From assembly GCA_045562575.1 (NCBI GenBank), contig JBJKVQ010000018.1:62001-126000 (forward strand): DNA of 64,000 nucleotides, read 5' to 3'. The translations under genes and the position numbers were made by a program. Below the pieces are notes generated by a model. The model saw only the letters and a list, made by a program, of their open reading frames with translations. It was not told the DNA's origin and made no database searches. The DNA comes from UBA6952 sp045562575. Lineage in GTDB: Bacteria; Chloroflexota; Dehalococcoidia; Lucifugimonadales; UBA6952. Below are positions 24,630-32,522 of the stretch, in pieces. The first letter of the stretch is position 1, and each line of letters opens with the position of its first letter.

Positions 24630-26069
24630 ATGAGTTTTAAAAATTTGGCATATATGGATATTCAGCAATTATCTTCCTTAATGAAGAATTTAGAAATATC
24701 ACCGGTAGAAATTGTCCAAACATTTTTAGATAGAATAGAGAAATATGATTCAAAAATTAATTCTTTTATTTCAGTTTTTTCTCAAGAAAGCCTAAAAGAA
24801 GCTGAAAGAATTGAAAAGCTTTTTTTGAACAAAGAAATTATAAGCCCTTTGCAAGGTATTCCAATTGGATTAAAAGATATTATATATACAAAAGATCAAT
24901 TAACAACAAGTGGCTCACAAGTACTAAAAGATTTTATTCCAGATTATGATGCTACTGTAACTACAAAGTTGAAAGAATCTAATGCAATAGTTTTGGGAAA
25001 AACTGCTCTTTTAGAGTTTGCTATGGGTGGAACAATGTCTAATGAGTATTTTGGTTCCACTTATAACCCTTGGAATCTAAAACATTTCCCAGGTGGTTCG
25101 AGTAGTGGTTCTGGTGCATCTGTTGCTGCTGGTCTCGTAACTTGTGCTTTAGGAACTGATACTGGAGGATCTGTAAGAGGACCTGCACATAATTCGGGAA
25201 TAGTCGGTTTAAAACCCACATTCGGTCGCGTTAGTCGTCATGGAGTTGTTCCTCTAAGTTGGTCATTGGACCACGTAGGCCCAATGACTCGCACTGTGAA
25301 GGACTGTATCTTATTACTGAACGCAATTGAGGGATATGATTTAACTGATCCTTATTCTGTATCTATGGATCCGATTAATATAGATGTAGATGGTAATTTT
25401 GATTTACACGGAAAAACTATAGGGATTTTTACTGCATTTACTGAAGATATATTGAGTAAAGATGTTGAAATAAATATACAAAAAATGCTAGATTCTTTTA
25501 AATCTCTAGGAGTTAATATTATTGAAATTGGGTTAGATGAATTTAGTAAATTTGAAGCACAACAAGGCCCAATTCTTTACGATATTATTGTAGGTCCAGA
25601 GTCTGCGGCTTATCATTATTCAAACATGAAAGAAAACATTGATTTATATGGAACTCATCCACGAAGACGTTTAGAAGCAGGACTGCATGTTCTGGGGCAT
25701 CAATATGTGAATGCACAAAGACAAAAAAGAATATTCACAGAGAAGATAAAAACCTTTTTTAATAAATGTGATGTAATAATATCTCCAGCAAATTTTATGG
25801 CTGCGCCTGAATTAGATGATTCTAGTCCTGCAGAAGATCCCATTCGAAATGCAATACGTCGAAGCTTTACTAGTATCTTTAATATTACGGGATTGCCGTC
25901 ACTCATTGTTCCAATAGGATTTGATTCACTAGGGTTACCCATGGGGTGTCAGATAGTTGCAAATCACTATGAAGAAAATACAATATTTAAGTTTGCTTTG
26001 GAATTTGAGAAGATATCTGCTTGGAATGAGCATTATTCAAAAGTAGACGAGTATTTATCCACCACCTAA
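24630..26069 (+). CDS. amidase signature enzyme
   Basis: A 479-residue amidase of the GatA/AS family with a Ser-cisSer-Lys triad. The lysine is in IPIGLKDIIYT, and the serines are in PGGSSSGSGASVAAG and GTDTGGSVRGPAHNSG. GLKPTFGRVSRHGVVPLSWSLDHVG follows. The C-terminal part lacks partners such as gatB or gatC nearby, so a stand-alone amide hydrolase is more likely than tRNA amidotransferase. Its end overlaps the convergent MoaD-like gene by 15 nt. The neighbouring Mo hydroxylase suggests a catabolic role on N-heterocycles or amides, which is inference. Confidence 0.85.
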   Translation: MSFKNLAYMDIQQLSSLMKNLEISPVEIVQTFLDRIEKYDSKINSFISVFSQESLKEAERIEKLFLNKEIISPLQGIPIGLKDIIYTKDQLTTSGSQVLKDFIPDYDATVTTKLKESNAIVLGKTALLEFAMGGTMSNEYFGSTYNPWNLKHFPGGSSSGSGASVAAGLVTCALGTDTGGSVRGPAHNSGIVGLKPTFGRVSRHGVVPLSWSLDHVGPMTRTVKDCILLLNAIEGYDLTDPYSVSMDPINIDVDGNFDLHGKTIGIFTAFTEDILSKDVEINIQKMLDSFKSLGVNIIEIGLDEFSKFEAQQGPILYDIIVGPESAAYHYSNMKENIDLYGTHPRRRLEAGLHVLGHQYVNAQRQKRIFTEKIKTFFNKCDVIISPANFMAAPELDDSSPAEDPIRNAIRRSFTSIFNITGLPSLIVPIGFDSLGLPMGCQIVANHYEENTIFKFALEFEKISAWNEHYSKVDEYLSTT

Positions 26070-26318
26070 AGCTGGTAAAAAATGGACTTCACTGTTCTCA
26101 TTTACCTTTTCCAACACACCAATACTGCCAATATTACCATCAATAATTACCGAGAGACCTGGCATAATATTGTCTTCGTAAATTAAAACTTCAGAAATAC
26201 CAGGGTATAGGTGTTCCAGATTAGCAATAACAGTTCTAATATTGCTACCCTCTACTTCAACAGTACCTGTAAATCCTGTTGCTTGTCGCATTTCTTGATT
26301 GAACCAAACGCTAGCCAT
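26055..26318 (-). CDS. MoaD/ThiS-like ubiquitin-fold protein
   Basis: An 87-residue beta-grasp protein ending in ALGGG. The C-terminal diglycine is the sulfur-carrier feature. It is unlike the 6450-6695 MoaD and has the extended form seen in CysO/MoaD2-type carriers. It starts 12 nt after the Mo hydroxylase gene on the same strand, so it is likely co-transcribed with it. Roles could be sulfur supply to the cofactor or to another pathway; the context favours the former. Confidence 0.78.
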   Translation of the reverse strand: MASVWFNQEMRQATGFTGTVEVEGSNIRTVIANLEHLYPGISEVLIYEDNIMPGLSVIIDGNIGSIGVLEKVNENSEVHFLPALGGG

Positions 26319-26330
26319 AGTAAATATAAT

Positions 26331-28658
26331 TTATTTATTATTATCTATTGCTTCAAGTACTCTGGCAGGATTCATTGGTAATTGAGTTAGTCTACTGCCT
26401 ATTGCCTGTTTAATGGCATTAGAAAGAGCTGCTAGAGGGGGGACTATACATACTTCACCTACTCCACGTACTCCATACGGATGGCTTGGATTTGCAACTT
26501 CAACAATAACTGTGTCAAGCATTGGTAAATCTAAAGCTGTTGGCATTCTGTAGTCAAGAAAACTTGCGTTCATCATCTTGCCTTCGTCATTGTAGAAGTA
26601 TTCTTCATTTAACGCCCAACCAATTCCTTGTGCCACTCCACCTTGCATTTGTCCTTCGACATATGTTGGATGAATTGCTTTTCCGGCATCTTGTATAGAT
26701 GTATATCGTAAAATAGTTACTTTACCAGTGTCTGGATCGACTTCGACATCTACAATATGTGTTGCAAAAGCATTACCTGGTGACCCTGGACTTACTGCTG
26801 CACGCCCAATGATTGGTCCACCAGTGGCGTTTAATTTTCCAGCCATTTCTTTAAATGTCATTCTAAGTTGAGAATCAGAACTATGTTTGATTTCCCCATT
26901 TTCATACTCTACATCACTTGTTTCTACATCCCATATTTTAGCTGCGCGTTCAACCATTTGTCTTTTTATATCTAATCCAGCTTCATAGCATGCTATTCCT
27001 GTTTTAAAAGCAACACCGCTGCCACCAGTAACAGAAGTAAAACCAATGGTATCGGTATCTCCAATCGATGGTTTGATACTAGAGGAATCAATACCTAGCA
27101 CTTCAGCAAGTTGCATTGAAACAGCTGTTCGAGAGCCTCCGATATCTGGAGAACCTTCAACTAAATTGATAGTTCCGTCAGCTGTGACACTAGCAATTGC
27201 ACTTGATGGTCCACTTCCATTAAACCAAAATCCTGAAGCAATACCTCTACCTCTATATGGGCCTTCAAGTTTGCTTTTATAATGTTCATGTTCTTTAGCA
27301 GCTTGTAATGTTTCTAGAAAACCAATTCTACCAAATACTGGTCCAGAAGCTTGTCTTGTACCTTCTTTAGATCCGTTCATTGCTCGAAATTCTAATGGTT
27401 CAATACCAAGTTTTTCTGCAAGTTCATCAACGGCAACCTCCATTGCAAAGGATGCTGTAGGAGAACCAGGTGCCCTATATGCTGTAGATTTAGGTAGATT
27501 TGTACAAATATCATAACCTTCTATGTGCGCATTAGGTATGTCGTATGGGGCAGTCATACATCGAGCTCCAGGTAATACTGGAGATCCAGGGAAAGCCCCT
27601 GATCCGTAGTATAGTTTTGCCTGTACTGCTGTGATTTTACCATTAGATTTAGCGCCTAATTTTATTTTGACATTAGTAGCGGAAGTAGGGCCGGTACCTT
27701 CAAATACTTCAGTACGATTTAAAGTTATTTTGACAGGAGAACCTCCAGATTTTTTTGAAAGCATAGCTGCAATAGGTTCTGAATATACTATTGTTTTTCC
27801 TCCAAATCCCCCACCAATTTCCATTTGAATAGATTTAATTTTTGATTGAGGTATACCTAATAACATTGCGGTTAAATCTCGCATAGCAAAATGGCCTTGA
27901 CTACTTGTCCACATCGTTAGATATCCATCTGATCCCCATTTAACAGTACTTGTTTGTGGCTCTATATATCCTTGATGTACAGCTTCGGTTTTTGTTTCTT
28001 TTTCAACAATTACGTCAGCATCTTTAAATCCAGATTCAACATCACCAAGTGCAAATTCAAATTTATTTGCAAGGTTTGTTTGTTTATCTTTTGGTAGTTC
28101 GTCTGCACTAACACCACCTGCACGGATAGTAGTAGAATTTATCGTTACAAGTCTTTCATGTAGTATAGGTGCATCTGGTTTTATTGCTTCTTCCGGACGC
28201 ATAACCGGTTTCAGGACTTCATATTGAACGTCGATTAGTTCTAAAGCTTGTTCTGCAATCAATTTAGAAGTTGCAGAAACACCTGCAACAGCGTGGCCTT
28301 TGAATAACACTTTATCTTTTGCTATACAAAAGTTACTCAAAAACATAGGATTCTGCATCGCACCTTCACCCAAGTCAACGGCTAATCCATTGAGGGTAGG
28401 GAAGTCATCAGATGTTACTACAGCAACTACTCCAGGTAATTTTAATGCTTTGGTAGTGTCAATTTTTATAATTTTAGCGTGAGCGTGCGGGCTTCTAAGA
28501 ATTTTCCCATGAATATATCCAGCTGGGTGTACATCTCCTGAATAATTAGCAGCCCCAGTAACTTTATCAGTAGCGTCGTATCTCTTGACTCTTTTACCAA
28601 CAGTGTCGTACTCAGTTTCAGATAATATTATATTTGATTTGTAATCAGGTTTTAGCAC
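26331..28658 (-). CDS. xanthine dehydrogenase-family molybdenum-binding subunit
   Basis: A 775-residue large subunit of a Mo hydroxylase. Motifs are RYDATDKVTGAANYSGD at the start, IGGGFGGKTIVYSEP (cofactor loop), TAYRAPGSPTASFAMEVA (active-site loop; not the CO dehydrogenase AYRCSFR), GGSRTAVSMQLAEVLG, and GVRGVGEV with the catalytic glutamate. Start is GTG with GAGGAGGG 5 nt upstream. The usual [2Fe-2S] and FAD partner genes are absent on both sides, so partners must be encoded elsewhere or the enzyme differs. A MoaD-like gene follows. The substrate is unknown; purines, aldehydes and heterocycles are all used in this family. Confidence 0.88.
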   Translation of the reverse strand: MLKPDYKSNIILSETEYDTVGKRVKRYDATDKVTGAANYSGDVHPAGYIHGKILRSPHAHAKIIKIDTTKALKLPGVVAVVTSDDFPTLNGLAVDLGEGAMQNPMFLSNFCIAKDKVLFKGHAVAGVSATSKLIAEQALELIDVQYEVLKPVMRPEEAIKPDAPILHERLVTINSTTIRAGGVSADELPKDKQTNLANKFEFALGDVESGFKDADVIVEKETKTEAVHQGYIEPQTSTVKWGSDGYLTMWTSSQGHFAMRDLTAMLLGIPQSKIKSIQMEIGGGFGGKTIVYSEPIAAMLSKKSGGSPVKITLNRTEVFEGTGPTSATNVKIKLGAKSNGKITAVQAKLYYGSGAFPGSPVLPGARCMTAPYDIPNAHIEGYDICTNLPKSTAYRAPGSPTASFAMEVAVDELAEKLGIEPLEFRAMNGSKEGTRQASGPVFGRIGFLETLQAAKEHEHYKSKLEGPYRGRGIASGFWFNGSGPSSAIASVTADGTINLVEGSPDIGGSRTAVSMQLAEVLGIDSSSIKPSIGDTDTIGFTSVTGGSGVAFKTGIACYEAGLDIKRQMVERAAKIWDVETSDVEYENGEIKHSSDSQLRMTFKEMAGKLNATGGPIIGRAAVSPGSPGNAFATHIVDVEVDPDTGKVTILRYTSIQDAGKAIHPTYVEGQMQGGVAQGIGWALNEEYFYNDEGKMMNASFLDYRMPTALDLPMLDTVIVEVANPSHPYGVRGVGEVCIVPPLAALSNAIKQAIGSRLTQLPMNPARVLEAIDNNK

Positions 28659-28756
28659 AAAGCCCTCCTCGATATTTTCGAATTAGATCACTTCAATTTG
28701 TAGACTAATGAAACAATTGTACATGACTTATTAAATTAATAAAACAGTATATTTGT

Positions 28757-29728
28757 TTATTTCTCATTTAAATTATTAGAGGATTTAAACAAATATGAAA
28801 AACCTGTTGTCCATTTATATTTTATTGAAAGGATTATATAGGGGATAATTAAGGCGAAAGTTATGGTCATAATCACATCTGCCCACGTTATTCCTGTTTG
28901 TTCTATTCCAATATCATAATATAACGCTGGAGTACTAATTACAGAATTCTTTGTGGTAATAAAAAGAAATACAAATAGATTATTTGCAAGATGAAATCCA
29001 AAAGGTAGTTCTAATCCATTCCCTTTAATGGCAATTAACGCCCAAATAGTACCTGTCGCCATTAATATTGTCATATATTTTGACATTCCATAGGAGGTTT
29101 CTGGATTAGCTAAATGAGCAATCATAAACAAACTTCCTACCATAAGTGATAAAATCACTGTGTTTTTTGTAAATAAACCTAATCCTTGTAAAAAATAACC
29201 TCTAAAAAGTATTTCTTCAAATCCAACTTGAATAGGTGTAATTAGTAATGCAATAAAGATAAAAGATACATAAGTCATTAACGAAAAATTGGGATTGAAT
29301 TCTACACTTCGAGCACATTCTACAGAAGACAGAGAAGTAGCATTACATTCGTTGCTTGTAAAGACCCATAATACAAATGGTATAGATGAGAATAAGAGTG
29401 AAATAGTCATCGCAAATATTACTCTGTCATATTGGATTGTTTTAAATCCAGTAAGATATGAGATAAGTGTTCGTCTGTGGATATATTTTGCCACAAAAAC
29501 AAATGCTACCAACCCAAATAAGAAACCTGACATTAAAGTTATAAAATTTAAAATAGTATATGGACTATTCCCTGATTGTAGTAATTCATCTGTGTTAGGG
29601 TGAAGTAGAATCGGTATTACACCTAATATTTGCCAACCCAAAAATATCACGATTATCCCGCTTAACCAAGCTAAGATACTGTTATGGTGAGACCTTGCTA
29701 GTAAACTGAATTGATTTTGTATTTGCAC
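28757..29728 (-). CDS. CPBP-family intramembrane metalloprotease
   Basis: A polytopic protein of about 323 residues with at least seven hydrophobic segments. The CPBP/Rce1 motifs are FEEILFRGYFLQGL (EExxxR, the metal/catalytic site), then LFMIAHL with its histidine, and FGFHLANNLFVF with the second histidine. These proteases cleave prenylated or membrane substrates, and many bacterial members are involved in bacteriocin immunity or maturation. I chose the GTG start at 29728 because AGAGGT lies 7 nt upstream; an in-frame ATG 60 nt earlier has no ribosome site. No bacteriocin gene is seen nearby. Confidence 0.82.
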   Translation of the reverse strand: MQIQNQFSLLARSHHNSILAWLSGIIVIFLGWQILGVIPILLHPNTDELLQSGNSPYTILNFITLMSGFLFGLVAFVFVAKYIHRRTLISYLTGFKTIQYDRVIFAMTISLLFSSIPFVLWVFTSNECNATSLSSVECARSVEFNPNFSLMTYVSFIFIALLITPIQVGFEEILFRGYFLQGLGLFTKNTVILSLMVGSLFMIAHLANPETSYGMSKYMTILMATGTIWALIAIKGNGLELPFGFHLANNLFVFLFITTKNSVISTPALYYDIGIEQTGITWADVIMTITFALIIPYIILSIKYKWTTGFSYLFKSSNNLNEK

Positions 29729-29823
29729 AAAAAATACCTCTAAAAAAACCGCATTCTTTAATACTTGTATTATGTTAGGATAACACAAATCTTTAGCAAA
29801 TTTGCAGTATGGAGGATGTAAAT

Positions 29824-30780
29824 ATGAAGCTTGGAGAAGGATCTTTTCAATATGAAGTTGTGCCCAATTGGGAAAAATTACCTGAAGAATATCGTTGGGA
29901 TGAAGTAGGTGGTGTAGGAGTAGATTCTAAAGATAATGTTTACGTATTCAATAGAGGTCCTCATCCTATGATTGTTTTTGATAAAGATGGAAACTTTATA
30001 AATTCATGGGGTGAAGATTTTTTTATTCGAGCACATGGTCTAACTGTAGGTCCTGATGATATCTTGTATTGTACTGATGACGCTGATCATACAGTTAGAA
30101 AGTGTACCACTGAAGGAGAAGTGTTAATGACCATTGGTATCCCCAAAACTCCTTCCCCATACCAAAGTGCAAAACCATTTAATCGATGTACTCATGTGGC
30201 ACTAGACCCTGAATCTCAAGATATTTATGTGTCTGATGGATATGGAAATTCAAGTATTCACAAATTTACACCAAAAGGGGAACATTTATTCTCTTGGGGT
30301 AGTGCAGGCACTGATCCCGGTCAATTTAATATTCCACATAACATCATTACCGATAAAAATGGATTAGTTTATGTCGCTGATCGAGAAAACATGAGAATTC
30401 AAATTTTCGATAAAAACGGAAACTTTGTTGATCAATGGAACAATATGCATAGAGCATGTGCTTTGTGTATAGATAAAGATCAGACTATCTACTTAGGAGA
30501 AATTGGTTCTAGTGGTGCAGTTAATCGAGAATTGCCAAATATTGGACCAAGAGTAAGTATTTATGAAACTAATGGAGATATCATTACTAGATTAGGTACT
30601 GGGTACGGTCTTGATAATGGTCAATTTATTGCACCTCATGGAATTTGTGTTGATTCAAAAGGGAATATTTATGTAGGAGAGGTAACTAAGACTGAAATGA
30701 GTCATCAGTTTAGGCGAGACTCTTGGGAAGGACCTCCTCCAATTAAGGCTCGAAGTTTTCAAAAACTAGCAAGAATATAA
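29824..30780 (+). CDS. NHL-repeat beta-propeller protein
   Basis: A 318-residue protein made of NHL repeats forming a six-bladed propeller. Repeating units such as GVDSKDNVYVFNRG, VGPDDILYCTDDADH, TDKNGLVYVADRENMRIQIFDKNG and CVDSKGNIYVGEV are easy to see. No signal peptide is present, so a cytoplasmic location is predicted. The family includes peptidylglycine alpha-amidating lyase-like enzymes and lactonase-type hydrolases. The ATG at 29824 has GGAGG 7 nt upstream, and another in-frame ATG 15 nt earlier is less likely. It is followed after 10 nt by an alpha/beta hydrolase and then the UGA-containing redox gene. Confidence 0.83.
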   Translation: MKLGEGSFQYEVVPNWEKLPEEYRWDEVGGVGVDSKDNVYVFNRGPHPMIVFDKDGNFINSWGEDFFIRAHGLTVGPDDILYCTDDADHTVRKCTTEGEVLMTIGIPKTPSPYQSAKPFNRCTHVALDPESQDIYVSDGYGNSSIHKFTPKGEHLFSWGSAGTDPGQFNIPHNIITDKNGLVYVADRENMRIQIFDKNGNFVDQWNNMHRACALCIDKDQTIYLGEIGSSGAVNRELPNIGPRVSIYETNGDIITRLGTGYGLDNGQFIAPHGICVDSKGNIYVGEVTKTEMSHQFRRDSWEGPPPIKARSFQKLARI

Positions 30781-30790
30781 GGAGTTATTG

Positions 30791-31624
30791 ATGGGAGAAT
30801 TTACAAGCAATTATTTTCAATCAAATAATTTAAACCTTCATTATATAAATTACAAAACAGATGCTATAAAACCTTTAATTATGCTCCATGGAATGAGGAG
30901 TTATGCACAAGCATGGAATGATGTTGCTGATCAACTAATAAGTGATTTTGATGTTTATGCAATAGACCAGAGAGGACGAGGTGAAAGCGATTGGTCCTCT
31001 GATCATAATTATGAAACACAAGCTTACGTTGATGATTTAACAAATTTTATAAATACAAAAGGATTTAATAACCTTTGTTTGATGGGCCATTCTATGGGCG
31101 GGGTTAATAGTATTGTTTTTGCTTCAAAATACCCTGAAATGGTTGAGAGTCTTGTTATTGTAGATATAGGCCCAAGCGCCTCTACTTCCACAGGAGGAGC
31201 ACGGATAAATCAAGAATTGATCGATACTCCTAAAGAATTTAATAGTTTAGAGGATGTAAAGATATTTTGGAGAAAGCAAAGGCCACTAATATCTGAGCAT
31301 GCATTAAATGAAAGAGTAACTTTTACTATCAAGCAATTAGATTCAGGAAAATATGGATTTAAGTGGGATGTAGAAGGTATAGCAAAAGCGCGAATTCGTG
31401 CGGATGGTGAATATATGTGGGATTGTGTGAGAAAAATAAAGTGTCCAACTTTATTGATCAGAGGGGCAGAATCCGATATATTACAACATGAAGTTGCCAC
31501 ACAGATGATTAAAGAAAATCATAATATAACATTAATTGAGATACCTGATGCAACGCATTATGTGTATGATGATCAATTAGCCCTCTTCAATAGAGAAGTA
31601 GGTATGTTTTATCAAAGAATTTAA
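30791..31624 (+). CDS. alpha/beta-fold hydrolase
   Basis: A 277-residue hydrolase. The oxyanion region is LIMLHGMRSYAQAW, the nucleophile elbow is GHSMGGVNS (Ser), the acid lies in RGAESDIL and the catalytic histidine in ATHYVYDD. RGRGESDW is the usual strand-turn motif. It is similar to 2-hydroxymuconate semialdehyde hydrolase-like and haloperoxidase-like families, so the substrate is unknown. AAGGAG is 6 nt before the ATG. It is the second gene of the NHL-repeat, hydrolase and thioredoxin-like set. Confidence 0.88.
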   Translation: MGEFTSNYFQSNNLNLHYINYKTDAIKPLIMLHGMRSYAQAWNDVADQLISDFDVYAIDQRGRGESDWSSDHNYETQAYVDDLTNFINTKGFNNLCLMGHSMGGVNSIVFASKYPEMVESLVIVDIGPSASTSTGGARINQELIDTPKEFNSLEDVKIFWRKQRPLISEHALNERVTFTIKQLDSGKYGFKWDVEGIAKARIRADGEYMWDCVRKIKCPTLLIRGAESDILQHEVATQMIKENHNITLIEIPDATHYVYDDQLALFNREVGMFYQRI

Positions 31625-31644
31625 TATAATTTATGGAGAAAAAT

Positions 31645-32334
31645 ATGGTTGCACCAATATCGGTTAATAAGGATTTATTTGATATCACTCTTACTGATTT
31701 AAATCAACAAAAAGTGTCTCTTGATATTTATCGAGGCAAAAAGCTTTGTATTTTTATGTGGGCGTCTTGGTGAGTATGTAGGGCACAATTGCCAGTTTGG
31801 CAAAAAACTTATAAAGAATTATTTACAGAAGATGATAGTGTGGAATTTTTATCTATTGCGATGGACGCAATTTATCACGATAAAGTGAAGCATTTTCATC
31901 AATCTGCCAAAGCAGAATTCACAACCCTAATTGATAATGATAATAGTTTAAGTAAATTAATGGGTTTTAAAGTTGTACCTAATATATTACTTATTAATTC
32001 ATATGGTGAATTAGAGTACTGGAAATTTGGGAAAGCTGACATAAGAAATTCATATTACAAAAATCTTCTCAAAACATGGTTAAGTGGCAAAAAGTTAAAT
32101 ATTTTACCTAAAGATGATTTTATTAATGCTAATAATCAAAATCATCAATTATCGTTAGGTAAATTTAATGAATATGTAAATAAGGGTAGATTAGAAGTAA
32201 ATGAAGTAAGAGAATTAGAGCTTGATAATATGATTGTAAGAAAACAATTGTGGGCTAAAGAAAATCCCGAAAAGTTTTACCAAGGAAATATTGATTCTGA
32301 TTGGCAAAAAAATAATTTAGAGAAGGGGATATAA
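31645..32334 (+). CDS. TlpA/thioredoxin-fold protein with in-frame UGA, predicted selenoprotein
   Basis: Read from ATG 31645 (GGAG 6 nt upstream), codon 43 (31771-31773) is TGA and the same frame continues to a stop at 32334, giving 229 residues if the TGA is decoded. The flanking residues are W-A-S-W-[TGA]-V-C-R-A-Q-L-P, which is the redox site of TlpA/redoxin proteins, where the first active-site residue is normally Cys. The rest has a thioredoxin pattern, with a probable cis-proline in KVVPNILLI and GELEYWKFGKADI. A hairpin that looks like a bacterial SECIS begins 15 nt after the TGA (separate entry). The active site is U-x-C, one residue shorter than the usual C-x-x-C, which is odd. A pseudogene is the alternative, but 187 further codons stay open and protein-like. 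No signal peptide is visible. Confidence 0.75.
31789..31803 (+). promoter_or_regulatory. candidate bacterial SECIS hairpin
   Basis: TTGCCA (31789-31794) and TGGCAA (31798-31803) pair perfectly around a three-base loop GTT (31795-31797). The loop starts 21 nt after the TGA and begins with G. Bacterial SECIS elements are described as hairpins inside the coding region with the apical loop 16-37 nt after the UGA and a G among the first loop bases, so this fits. The hairpin is embedded in the codons for L-P-V-W-Q. Confidence 0.6.
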
Positions 32335-32344
32335 AGAATGTTTT

Positions 32345-32381
32345 TTATAACACAATACAACCATTAGGGATTGTGTTATAA
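32345..32381 (+). other. 12-bp inverted repeat before tRNA-Asp
   Basis: A perfect 12-bp stem (32345-32356 with 32370-32381, arm TTATAACACAAT) and a 13-nt loop. The right arm contains TATAAT (32377-32382), which by position is a good -10 for the tRNA. No T-run follows, so this looks less like a terminator of the redox gene and more like an inverted repeat overlapping the promoter. Confidence 0.35.
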
Positions 32382-32397
32382 TATTCGAGTTTCATTT

Positions 32398-32475
32398 GGC
32401 CCGGTGGTGTAGTTGGTCTAACATACCACACTGTCAATGTGGAGATCGGGGGTTCGAATCCCCTCCGGGTCGCCA
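32398..32475 (+). tRNA. tRNA-Asp (anticodon GTC)
   Basis: A 78-nt cloverleaf including an encoded CCA end. The acceptor stem is GGCCCGG with CCGGGTC (one G-U pair), the anticodon stem is CCACA/TGTGG with the 7-nt loop containing GTC at 32433-32435, and the T-arm has GGGGGTTCGAATCCCC. A TATAAT box ends 15 nt upstream. It is the only tRNA I find in the window. Confidence 0.95.
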
Positions 32476-32522
32476 TTTATAAAATATTTCATCTCCATTT
32501 TCTAATAATTAAGGAGATATAT

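Noticed and set aside
31789..32334. A separate gene starting at TTG 31789 after the TGA
   Set aside because: It would start in the middle of a thioredoxin fold without the active site and has no good ribosome site. The frame before the TGA is the missing N-terminal part, in phase and with a good start.
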